From contig PASN01000019.1 of the NCBI GenBank assembly GCA_002711995.1, positions 62,001-126,000 of the forward strand: a stretch of DNA of 64,000 bases, in the 5' to 3' direction. The position numbers were made by a program, and so were the translations under genes. The notes beneath the pieces are model-generated. The model saw nothing but the letters and a program-made list of their open reading frames with translations. It was not told where the DNA came from and searched no databases. The stretch comes from Halobacteriovoraceae bacterium (GTDB lineage: Bacteria; Bdellovibrionota; Bacteriovoracia; Bacteriovoracales; Bacteriovoracaceae). This document shows positions 57,285-64,000 of this stretch, in pieces (the stretch's first letter is position 1; every line of letters begins with the position of its first letter).

Positions 57285-59087
57285 ATGATAAAACTCGAAA
57301 AAATTGATCTTCTATCCATCAGTATTGCAGTATTATTCATAGCTGCTGGAGCGCTATTTAGCTTGGATGAGGAACAAGAGCACTTTCAAAAATCTCAACC
57401 CGTAGCCGAAGTCTCTCAAAAGAAAGGGGAGGTTAAACTAGGCCATTCCAGAACTCTTGTTTGGACAGAGGCAGCCGAAGGATCTCTTCTTGAAGAGGGA
57501 GACAAGGGATACACCAAAACTAATTCTTCTGTTGAACTGCAATTCTCTGATTTTAATATCAATGTCGCACCAAACTCTCTAGTTCTTGTGGAACAAAGCA
57601 ATAATCAAGAATTAGAGTTGAATCTGGTCAAGGGTAGGATCCAGGTATCCAACACCAAGAAAAAAACAAAGTCTAATAAGTCCAAAAGACGCAAAGTCAA
57701 AAAGGTTAGCAAAAAGCTAAATGTTGCAGGAACCAGCGTTGAGCTCTCCAATAAAAATGAAAGTGTGATCACAGTGGAGAATATTGAGAAGAAAGTGTTT
57801 TTCTCCCAGGATAAAGGGGAGAGTACTGTTGGAAACAGTATCAAGCTGACTCGGAATGAATCCTTAAAAAAGGATTTAGAGAAAAAGGCACAGGCCATTT
57901 TAGAAAGACTCAAAGCAGAAGAGTTGAAGAGGCAAAAAGAAATTGCAAAAAAGGAACAGCTAAGAAAGCTTGAAGAAGAGAGACGAAGAAAAGAGATGGA
58001 ACGGCTTGCAGCGCTCGAACTAGAAAGGCAAAAAGAGCTCGAGCGACTGGCCGAAATTGAGAGGAAAAAAGAAGAAGAAAGGCTAAGAAAAGAGGAGCTT
58101 GAAAGGCAGAAGAGGCTAGCTTTAATAGAAAGGAAGAAGCGCCTTGAGCGAGAGAGGGAAAAAAGAAGGCTTGAGCTTGAGAGAAAAAAAGAAGAAGAAA
58201 GACTTAGAAAAGAAGAGCTTGAAAGACAGGAGAGACTCGCGTTAATAGAAAGAGAAAAACGTGAGGAGCGAGAGAGGGAAAGAAGAAGACTTGAGCTTGA
58301 AAGGAAGAAAAAGCTGGCCGCCCAAAAGGAAAGGGAGCGAAAAGAGAGACTTAGAAAAGAGCAGGAAAAGGCAAGGATTGAACAGGAAAGACTCAAGGAA
58401 CTAGAGGAGAAAAGGCTGGCCCTGGCCCAGGCCATAAAAAAGAAAAAAGAGAGAGTTGAAAGAATTGCCAAGCGCAGGGAAAGGTTGGTTCCTGGAACAT
58501 TAAAATTTAACAACATATTCATGAACTATGGCCTTCGAAGCAATGAACTTGACGAAAGCGGTGGAGATTTCAATTTTACCGGAGCTGCATTGGAGCTTGG
58601 TGCCCAAAGTATATGTACAAAGTGTTATAAAGGCCTTGATTACTCGCTTGAGGCATCCCTTGAAATCTTTGAAGTTATTAGCACTGACACTTCAGGAGAT
58701 AATAAGACTCAAAGGCCAGTTGATTTAAACTCAAGCGTCTCTGTGAAGCTCAAGGGAGGACTGCGAGCCATTTTAGGCCTCAAGTACAGCTCGATTCTTA
58801 ATATTGAAAATGATGACCTTAAAGCAGCTTCCAGGGGCAGTCTTCCTTTGGGAATAGGTTATTTTAAAAATACCGAGGACTGGTTTGGCTCCATCTCGTA
58901 TACGGGGGACTACCTTGTAGGGATTAAGAGCTCCAATTTAAACCTCGATGTTGAGTATCGCCTGTCATGTGTATTCATAGAGAGAGAGTGCGGACTATAT
59001 GGGCAGTTTAGAAGTTATAGCTTCTCAGATGGTGATCTGAAATACTCGGGTAATAGGTCCTCTGTAGGCGCCAGGCTGTTTTGGTAA
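57285..59087 (+). CDS. FecR-like domain protein with a very long charged helix and a beta-rich C-terminus
   Basis: The 600-residue protein has an unusual layout. One membrane helix (about 8-27, ISIAVLFIAAGALFSL) leads to a FecR-like beta domain (about 35-185; VSQKKGEVKLG, LEEGDKGYTKTNSSVELQF) interrupted by a Lys/Arg-rich stretch (126-148). Residues 193-401 are an uninterrupted E/R/K-rich helix, about 31 nm if straight, with two 40-residue tandem units. Residues 403-600 are beta-rich, with two cysteine pairs, and end GARLFW, the aromatic ending of outer-membrane barrels. It could span from inner to outer membrane (inference). It follows the SpoIIE gene with no gap. Confidence 0.85.
   Translation: MIKLEKIDLLSISIAVLFIAAGALFSLDEEQEHFQKSQPVAEVSQKKGEVKLGHSRTLVWTEAAEGSLLEEGDKGYTKTNSSVELQFSDFNINVAPNSLVLVEQSNNQELELNLVKGRIQVSNTKKKTKSNKSKRRKVKKVSKKLNVAGTSVELSNKNESVITVENIEKKVFFSQDKGESTVGNSIKLTRNESLKKDLEKKAQAILERLKAEELKRQKEIAKKEQLRKLEEERRRKEMERLAALELERQKELERLAEIERKKEEERLRKEELERQKRLALIERKKRLEREREKRRLELERKKEEERLRKEELERQERLALIEREKREERERERRRLELERKKKLAAQKERERKERLRKEQEKARIEQERLKELEEKRLALAQAIKKKKERVERIAKRRERLVPGTLKFNNIFMNYGLRSNELDESGGDFNFTGAALELGAQSICTKCYKGLDYSLEASLEIFEVISTDTSGDNKTQRPVDLNSSVSVKLKGGLRAILGLKYSSILNIENDDLKAASRGSLPLGIGYFKNTEDWFGSISYTGDYLVGIKSSNLNLDVEYRLSCVFIERECGLYGQFRSYSFSDGDLKYSGNRSSVGARLFW
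58061..58300 (+). repeat. Two tandem 120-bp units in the charged-helix region
   Basis: 58061-58180 and 58181-58300 align without gaps. Each encodes 40 residues beginning ERKKEEERLRKEELERQ and then RLALIER. A partial third unit (KRKK-like) follows. The DNA differs at scattered third positions, so the duplication is not very recent. Confidence 0.85.
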
Positions 59088-59156
59088 CTTAATAAATAAG
59101 TCTCAAAAAACATCTTTATATTCCGATAGGTTGTAAAACTTTATAAGGTGCAACCA

Positions 59157-60689
59157 ATGGAAAAGACTCTTCAAGATTTTTATTTCAAGACATACGTATA
59201 CGAAAATGTCACTAATTACGGCACTAAGAATTTACAAGAAGTAATTCCTGAAGACTTGGAAGAGCTTCAGGAGATAGTTCAAATCGCAATTAGGGACAAC
59301 ACTAGAATCTATCCTGTAAGCACTGGCTTTAATTGGGGGATGGGTTCCAAAATCCCTGTTGATAGAAAAAGTATTGTAATTAACTTATCAAAACTAAACA
59401 AGATTTTAGAATACGACGAGAAAAATGGCGTCGTAGTTTTAGAACCAGGGGTAACCCAGGAACAGCTTTCAGACTTTTTAAAAGAGAAAGGATCTCCCTT
59501 CTACCTTGATGTAACAGGATCCTCCAAGGAGACCAGTGTTGTGGGAAACACCCTTGAAAGAGGTATCTCCTACAACTCTTTGCGAGTGGAAAGTGTTATG
59601 GGGCTTGAGGTTTTAACGGGAAAGGGTGACTTCTTAAAGACTGGAAACTGGCGTTTGGAGAACACAAAGACAAAGCATAGTTATAAGTTTGGCGTTGGCG
59701 CCGATCTAACAGGGCTTTTCTTTCAATCAAATTTTGGGATTGTTACTAAGATGGCCTTTAAGTTAAAAAGGTTTCAAGAGGCCTATTACTCTGTTCAGCT
59801 TAAGTTTAAAAGCTTGGAGGATGTGTCCAATTGCCTTGATGTCTACTCAGAGCTTTTTGAAGAAGGAACCATTAACTCAATATTTCATATTGCCAATACT
59901 GAGCGCGCCCAAGGGGCGGTTGTTCCTTTCATGCGTAAAGTTTTAAAAGAAAATGGGTGCGATCATGGAGAAGAAAGGGCAAAAGACCTTTTCATGAAGG
60001 TTATCAATTCTCCTTGGGTTGCTTCAGGTATTATTTGTGGAAATAATGACGAGGCAAAGTACAAGGTCAAGAGATTAAAAAGAAAGCTCAAGCGGTATGC
60101 CAAGATCGAAATTATGAATGTAAAATTCATAGAAAGAGTTTTTAAAATTTTAAGTCCTTTTAAAAAACTGGGTATATACAATGTTCTTCTTGGCACCAAG
60201 CCTTTTAGATTTTTGTACTTTGGCGAAGCAACAAACGCGGCCTTGGGAAGTGTTCTAAATCACGATACCTTTTTAAAGCATGAGAAGCTAGCTGAGATGG
60301 TGGATGGTGCGGAAAAGGGTTTTTCGTACTGCCTACCGATAACAGACCTATCTAAACAATCATGTTTAGAAATGGTGGAGATTATCAAGACTACCGCTAA
60401 AGAGTATTCTTTGGATCCTTCCATTACACTTAATCCGCTTCTGGCCAACGTTCTTGAAGCGGTGGTAAGTGTGGAATATCCACGAGAAGATTCTAAAAAG
60501 GCGCGGGAGTGTGTGCGCCTTATGCAAGAAAGGTTGAATAGAGAAGGTCACTACAGTTACAGAACTAATATCAAAGACATGGATCTCTATTTTTCTGATA
60601 AAAATTATTTGAACTATCTAAGAGAAGTTAAGAAGGCCTTTGATCCAAATGGCCTTATTTCTCCCGGTAGGTATTTGCCCGAAAGATAA
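59157..60689 (+). CDS. FAD-linked oxidase of the vanillyl-alcohol oxidase type
   Basis: The ATG at 59157 has AAGGTG upstream; the in-frame GTG at 59148 is part of that site. The 510-residue protein has an FAD-binding PCMH domain: IYPVSTGFNWGMGS, SIVINLSKLNKILEYDE, VVVLEPGVTQEQLSDFLKEKG and TSVVGNTLERGISY. It ends AFDPNGLISPGRYLPER. It is a paralogue of the gene at 53279-54979; both lack signal peptides. Substrate unknown, probably a small hydroxylated or aromatic compound. It follows the FecR-like gene by 70 bp and may be cotranscribed. A weak hairpin (60695-60710) follows. Confidence 0.82.
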   Translation: MEKTLQDFYFKTYVYENVTNYGTKNLQEVIPEDLEELQEIVQIAIRDNTRIYPVSTGFNWGMGSKIPVDRKSIVINLSKLNKILEYDEKNGVVVLEPGVTQEQLSDFLKEKGSPFYLDVTGSSKETSVVGNTLERGISYNSLRVESVMGLEVLTGKGDFLKTGNWRLENTKTKHSYKFGVGADLTGLFFQSNFGIVTKMAFKLKRFQEAYYSVQLKFKSLEDVSNCLDVYSELFEEGTINSIFHIANTERAQGAVVPFMRKVLKENGCDHGEERAKDLFMKVINSPWVASGIICGNNDEAKYKVKRLKRKLKRYAKIEIMNVKFIERVFKILSPFKKLGIYNVLLGTKPFRFLYFGEATNAALGSVLNHDTFLKHEKLAEMVDGAEKGFSYCLPITDLSKQSCLEMVEIIKTTAKEYSLDPSITLNPLLANVLEAVVSVEYPREDSKKARECVRLMQERLNREGHYSYRTNIKDMDLYFSDKNYLNYLREVKKAFDPNGLISPGRYLPER

Positions 60690-60760
60690 TTAGCTGCCAT
60701 TGAATTGGCAATCGCTTTTATGTTTTAAAGAGTAGGGCCTAATTGGCAAGGGAGTCCTCA

Positions 60761-61675
60761 TTGGCCGTTAGTTTAAAAAAGAATCTCTTGAAGACAGATC
60801 AAAAAATAGCTTCTCATACTGAGCAGTTTAAGTGTCTTTATACCAGTAGTGCCGCATTGCTTGCGCGCATGAAAGAGTGTGGTTTCAAACTTGAAGCTAG
60901 GGAGGAGCTCTTTCGAATTGTTCATACTCTCAAGGGAAATGTGGGCGCTTTCTATATGGATGATCTAGCAGAGTATCTGCATGAAGTTGAAGCAGAACTT
61001 GCTAGCAAGTCTTATCCTGAAGTTTTAGAAATTATAAACATTGTGGAAAAGACATTTGCGGATGTCATCGCTAGAAATTCATCATACTTAAACCTAAATG
61101 ATTGGAAACCTTCTCTACCTAGTGAAGGATATGAAAGGCCTTCTCGTGCCTTAGTCTTTCTTAGTGACTATGCTCTTAATCTAAGCAAAGAGGCCAATAA
61201 GAAATTAAATCCAATTTCTATAGAGGACTTCGGTGTTATAATAAGAAAAGATTTTTTACAAGAATTTCAGCTCTATGCGACTCATTTAATAGGAAACAGC
61301 ATAGGCCATGGTATTGAAGATGCTCTTGAAATGGAGAGGTTGGGAAAAGAACCACAAGGCAGCATCCACATTTCTTTTAAGGAAAATAAAAAAAATCTTC
61401 TGATCTGCTTTTCCGATGATGGACGAGGCCTTGATTTATCTTTGTTTAAAGGACATTTAGTTAGTCAAAATAATTCAGTTGTTGAAATTCCCAACCACCT
61501 TTTTCAAAATAGGTTGAGTGGAAGCAAACGGATCTCCAAGACAAGTGGAAGAGGTGTGGGAGTTAGTGCTTTTCTTGAATTTATTCATAAGCGTGGGGGC
61601 GAAGTGAAAGTTTTCACAAGCACTGGATCGTTTTGTAGATTTGAAATCAAATTGTTCAACTTTTTCGAAGAATAA
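60761..61675 (+). CDS. Minimal CheA-like protein (HPt plus kinase ATPase domain)
   Basis: The TTG at 60761 sits six bases behind AAGGGAG (60748-60754), so it is preferred to the TTG at 60743. The 304-residue product has an N-terminal HPt domain with His55 in RIVHTLKGNVGAFYMDDL. A CheA-type ATPase domain follows: LYATHLIGNSIGHGIEDAL (N box), FSDDGRGLD (G1) and TSGRGVGVSAFLEFIHKRGGEV (G2). The dimerisation and CheW-like domains of CheA are missing. It may be a compact phosphorelay kinase or act with other partners. No receiver or CheY gene is adjacent. Confidence 0.8.
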   Translation: MAVSLKKNLLKTDQKIASHTEQFKCLYTSSAALLARMKECGFKLEAREELFRIVHTLKGNVGAFYMDDLAEYLHEVEAELASKSYPEVLEIINIVEKTFADVIARNSSYLNLNDWKPSLPSEGYERPSRALVFLSDYALNLSKEANKKLNPISIEDFGVIIRKDFLQEFQLYATHLIGNSIGHGIEDALEMERLGKEPQGSIHISFKENKKNLLICFSDDGRGLDLSLFKGHLVSQNNSVVEIPNHLFQNRLSGSKRISKTSGRGVGVSAFLEFIHKRGGEVKVFTSTGSFCRFEIKLFNFFEE

Positions 61676-61769
61676 TCGAAAAGTTACTTAAAGATAAGGA
61701 ATTACTGGGGTTGTATTCCCTAATCATTATCCCTTCATCAGATAAATCTAAAAGTTAATAGGAGCTTTT

Positions 61770-62606
61770 ATGAAAGTTGGTATTCAAGGTGTAAAGGCTT
61801 CCTTTCATGACCTGGCCGCAAGAAAGTATTTTAGTAAAGCTCCTGATTTGGAACTTATTGAACATTTGAGTTTTCCAGACCTTTTAGATGGACTTAAGAG
61901 TAAAGACCTTGATTTCGCAGTGATGGCCGTGGAGAATGCTATAGCTGGGAGCATTCTTTCAAACTATGGACTAATGGAAAACCATGATTTTAAGATTGTG
62001 GGTGAGGTTTTTGTAAAAATTGAAATGGCCTTGCTTGGGCATAAGCACTCCGATATACAAAATATAAAAGTAGTTAAGTCACATCCTATGGCCTTGCTTC
62101 AATGTCAGAAATACCTTCGGAGTCTTCCAAATGTGCAATTGGTAGAGAGTGATGACACCGCACAAAGCGCAAAAGATATTGTAGTGAATGGAGAGGTGCA
62201 TACCGCAGCGGTAGCTAGTGTTCTGGCTGGAGACGAGTATGGACTAAAAGTTTTAAAGAAAAATATTGAGACAGACTCCGCTAATTTTACAAGGTTTTTA
62301 GTTTTATGCAGGAAGGAAGACTTTAAGCAAGTTGAATCTGCAAACAAGTCCTCCATTCGTTTTGAAGTTAAGCACGACCCAGGCAGCTTGGCCAAGGTGC
62401 TTGCTATTTTCGACGCCTATGAAATCAATATGACTAAGATTCATTCTTTGCCTATTTTGGGAAGGCCGTACCATTACGCCTTTCATGTTGATTTGGAATG
62501 GAGCAGCTTAGATGATTATACAAGCGCAATAAAATGGCTTGAAGGAAGGGCATTAAACTTTTCATCCTACGGGGAATACAAGAGCGGTGAAAAGGTGCTG
62601 TTATGA
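61770..62606 (+). CDS. pheA: Prephenate dehydratase
   Basis: This enzyme makes phenylpyruvate from prephenate in phenylalanine synthesis. The 278-residue protein has the catalytic domain (KVGIQGVKASFHDLAA; VMAVENAIAGSI; VVKSHPMALLQC; ANFTRFLVL, with the conserved TRF) and a C-terminal ACT domain (RFEVKHDPGSLAKVLAIFDAYEINMTKIHSLP) for feedback control. No chorismate mutase domain is fused. A TAGGAGC ribosome-binding site precedes the ATG. Its stop overlaps the aminotransferase gene by four bases; tyrA follows, forming an aromatic amino-acid operon. Confidence 0.95.
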   Translation: MKVGIQGVKASFHDLAARKYFSKAPDLELIEHLSFPDLLDGLKSKDLDFAVMAVENAIAGSILSNYGLMENHDFKIVGEVFVKIEMALLGHKHSDIQNIKVVKSHPMALLQCQKYLRSLPNVQLVESDDTAQSAKDIVVNGEVHTAAVASVLAGDEYGLKVLKKNIETDSANFTRFLVLCRKEDFKQVESANKSSIRFEVKHDPGSLAKVLAIFDAYEINMTKIHSLPILGRPYHYAFHVDLEWSSLDDYTSAIKWLEGRALNFSSYGEYKSGEKVLL

Positions 62607-63763
62607 AATTGGCGGAAAGAGCTCAGAAGACTCCAGAGTACTACTTCTCAAAGAAGCTTAAAGAGGTTGCATCCCTTAGAGAGCAAGGGAGAGATATAAT
62701 AAACTTAGGTATTGGCAGTCCTGACCACCCCACGTCAGAGAAGGTTATTCAAGGCCTGATAGATAGTGTAAAGTCACCATCATCCCACGGCTACGCCCCT
62801 TATGGTGGTTTACCAAGTCTTAAAAGCGCAATAAAAAATTGGCACGCAAAACATTTTGGAACCGAGCTAAATGAACAAACTCAAATTCTTCCATTGGCCG
62901 GATCAAAGGAAGGAATCGTATTGCTTTCTTTGGCATTTCTTAATCCAGGGGATGAGGTTTTAGTGCCAGATCCTGGCTATCCTGCTTACGGCTCCATTGC
63001 AAATATGATAGGGGCGAATGTGGTAAAATACGACCTAACGTCCGATAATCACTGGCTCCCTGACTTTTCACAACTTGAAAACCTTGTGGGGGAAAACACT
63101 AAGCTTATGTGGATCAACTATCCTCATATGCCGACAGGAACTGATGCTGGTGAAGAAACCTTTAAAGAGTTATTAAAGTTTGCAAAGAAACACAATATAT
63201 TTCTATGCAATGACAATCCATATTCTCTTGTTGGGAATTCCAAAAAGCATGTTAGTATACTTTTAAGCGACACCGACCAATCCAATTGCGCGGAGCTTAA
63301 CTCACTTAGTAAATGTCTTAACATGGCCGGTTGGAGAGTTGGAATGTTGCTTGGTTCACCGGAGCTTATTGAGGCCGTCACTAGAATAAAAACCAATATG
63401 GATTCAGGCATGTTTATACCAATTCAAGAAGGGGCCATCGAAGCTTTGAAACTGGATGATATCTGGTACGAAGAAAACAACAAACTTTATGCCACTAGAA
63501 GGGACCTTGCTTTTAAGATTTGCGACTTGTTGGACCTTTCATACGAGGATGACCAGGTTGGAATGTTTGTATGGGCAAAGGTGAAAAATGACGAAATGGA
63601 AGTCGCCAATATTGTCGACGATCTTCTTTATAAAGCTGGCGTATTCTTAACCCCTGGTTTTATTTTTGGAAAAAATGGTGAACGGCACATAAGGATTTCT
63701 CTTTGTGCTTCAGAAGAAAAACTCATAGAAGCTTATGATAGAATTAAGGAAGTGGTGAAATGA
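62603..63763 (+). CDS. PLP-dependent class I/II aminotransferase (aspartate/aromatic type)
   Basis: The 386-residue protein has INLGIGSPDHPT at the start, YAPYGGLPSLKSAI, VLVPDPGYPAYGS, the cofactor-binding NDNPYSLVG and the PLP lysine in SLSKCLNMAGWRVG, ending HIRISLCAS. Class I/II aminotransferases of this kind use aspartate, aromatic amino acids or LL-diaminopimelate. The position between pheA and tyrA points to transamination of prephenate or phenylpyruvate/4-hydroxyphenylpyruvate (inference). It overlaps both neighbours by four bases (ATGA). Confidence 0.88.
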   Translation: MKLAERAQKTPEYYFSKKLKEVASLREQGRDIINLGIGSPDHPTSEKVIQGLIDSVKSPSSHGYAPYGGLPSLKSAIKNWHAKHFGTELNEQTQILPLAGSKEGIVLLSLAFLNPGDEVLVPDPGYPAYGSIANMIGANVVKYDLTSDNHWLPDFSQLENLVGENTKLMWINYPHMPTGTDAGEETFKELLKFAKKHNIFLCNDNPYSLVGNSKKHVSILLSDTDQSNCAELNSLSKCLNMAGWRVGMLLGSPELIEAVTRIKTNMDSGMFIPIQEGAIEALKLDDIWYEENNKLYATRRDLAFKICDLLDLSYEDDQVGMFVWAKVKNDEMEVANIVDDLLYKAGVFLTPGFIFGKNGERHIRISLCASEEKLIEAYDRIKEVVK

Positions 63764-64000
63764 GGGTCGCAATTGTAGGACTAGGTCTTATTGGAGGCTC
63801 ATTGGCCAAAGATCTCAGGGCCAAGGGGATATGCCAGGAAATTCATGGAGTAGACTCTAGCCAGGAAAATTCAGACAAGGCCTTGGAGTTGGGACTTGTG
63901 GACAATGTCGCCACACTCGAGGATGCCTCTAGTAATTGTGATTTAATCATCCTTTGCACGCCAGTCAACGCTGTAGTTACTCTTTTACCCCAAATTTTGG
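63760..64000 (+). CDS. tyrA: Prephenate dehydrogenase (N-terminal part, runs off the window)
   Basis: The first 80 codons are present. They encode a Rossmann fold start RVAIVGLGLIGGSLAKDLRAKG, then IHGVDSSQENSDKALELGLVD, and LIILCTPVNAVVTLLPQIL, the typical TyrA N-terminus. TyrA oxidises prephenate or arogenate for tyrosine synthesis. The ATG at 63760 overlaps the aminotransferase stop by four bases, so it belongs to the pheA operon. The C-terminal part is outside the window. Confidence 0.93.
   Translation, partial: MRVAIVGLGLIGGSLAKDLRAKGICQEIHGVDSSQENSDKALELGLVDNVATLEDASSNCDLIILCTPVNAVVTLLPQIL

Noticed and set aside
57605-58522. Long open frame antisense to the charged-helix region (Ser/Leu/Phe-rich)
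   Set aside because: It is the complement of Glu/Arg/Lys codons, is low in complexity, and has no start context; the sense frame is clearly the gene.
61693-61731. Inverted repeat upstream of pheA as an attenuator
   Set aside because: GATAAGGAAT pairs with ATTCC...TTATC only with a seven-base bulge, there is no T-run, and no Phe-rich leader peptide was found.
1-64000. tRNA, rRNA, CRISPR arrays, insertion sequences or prophage genes
   Set aside because: No tRNA-like TTCGA arms with paired acceptor stems, no regularly spaced repeats, and no transposase or phage structural proteins were seen on either strand.

Overview
The window looks like chromosomal DNA from an AT-rich member of the Bdellovibrionota, most likely a Bacteriovorax/Halobacteriovorax/Peredibacter-like predatory bacterium. 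This is an inference from gene content. The elongation factor G is of the spd/mitochondrial type. The left end is rich in genes for exported hydrolases. MscS, hybrid kinase, SpoIIE and FecR-type envelope-signalling genes alternate with core metabolism. No rRNA, tRNA, CRISPR array, phage or transposase gene was seen. A 16S tree cannot be built from this window, so the assignment is tentative.

Region 1 (1-10.9 kb) is accessory-like. It holds mostly single genes, nearly all encoding proteins with signal peptides: a DJ-1/PfpI protein beside a divergent LysR regulator, two unrecognised secreted proteins, an M35 (aspzincin) metallopeptidase, an exported isochorismatase-fold hydrolase, an exported amidohydrolase and a possible papain-fold protein. 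A compact nucleotidyltransferase/ribbon-helix-helix pair sits behind a perfect 22-bp palindrome. The spacers between these genes carry diverged copies of one roughly 210-bp noncoding repeat. One secreted gene carries a 22-bp perfect inverted repeat inside its coding sequence.

Region 2 (10.9-34.1 kb) is mainly housekeeping: a DUF2254 membrane protein, a MurQ/GKRP-like SIS protein, queF-tatA, a ferrochelatase fused to an MFS transporter, a UbiA-like protein with an M14 lipoprotein peptidase, ATP-grasp and DUF523 genes, and a PilZ-GAF-AAA+-Fis regulator with damaged sigma-54 motifs. A tight run cdaA-cdaR-glmM-pdxJ-nnr-tsaE links c-di-AMP, cell-wall precursor and cofactor synthesis. It is followed by an IscR-like regulator without cluster cysteines, a cysteine desulfurase, a mini MetE-like protein and the spd-type fusA.

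Region 3 (34.1-47.8 kb) holds a large secreted protein, a LysR regulator, a tRNA nucleotidyltransferase-like enzyme, 4-hydroxyphenylpyruvate dioxygenase, a BON lipoprotein, a Nif3 protein, an MscS-like channel with two small partners (one a stand-alone HPt), 2-oxoacid:ferredoxin oxidoreductase (korAB), and a membrane-protein gene split by a frameshift in a T9 run.

Region 4 (47.8-64 kb) starts with a candidate small RNA opposite an NhaR-like regulator. A hybrid histidine kinase and prfC follow. Next comes a signalling/envelope module: a STAS-like protein, a membrane SpoIIE phosphatase, and a remarkable protein made of an inner-membrane anchor, a FecR-like domain, about 209 residues of charged helix and a beta-rich C-terminus ending in FW. 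It is flanked by two paralogous FAD-linked oxidases. A minimal CheA-like protein and the aromatic amino-acid genes pheA, an aminotransferase and the start of tyrA finish the window.
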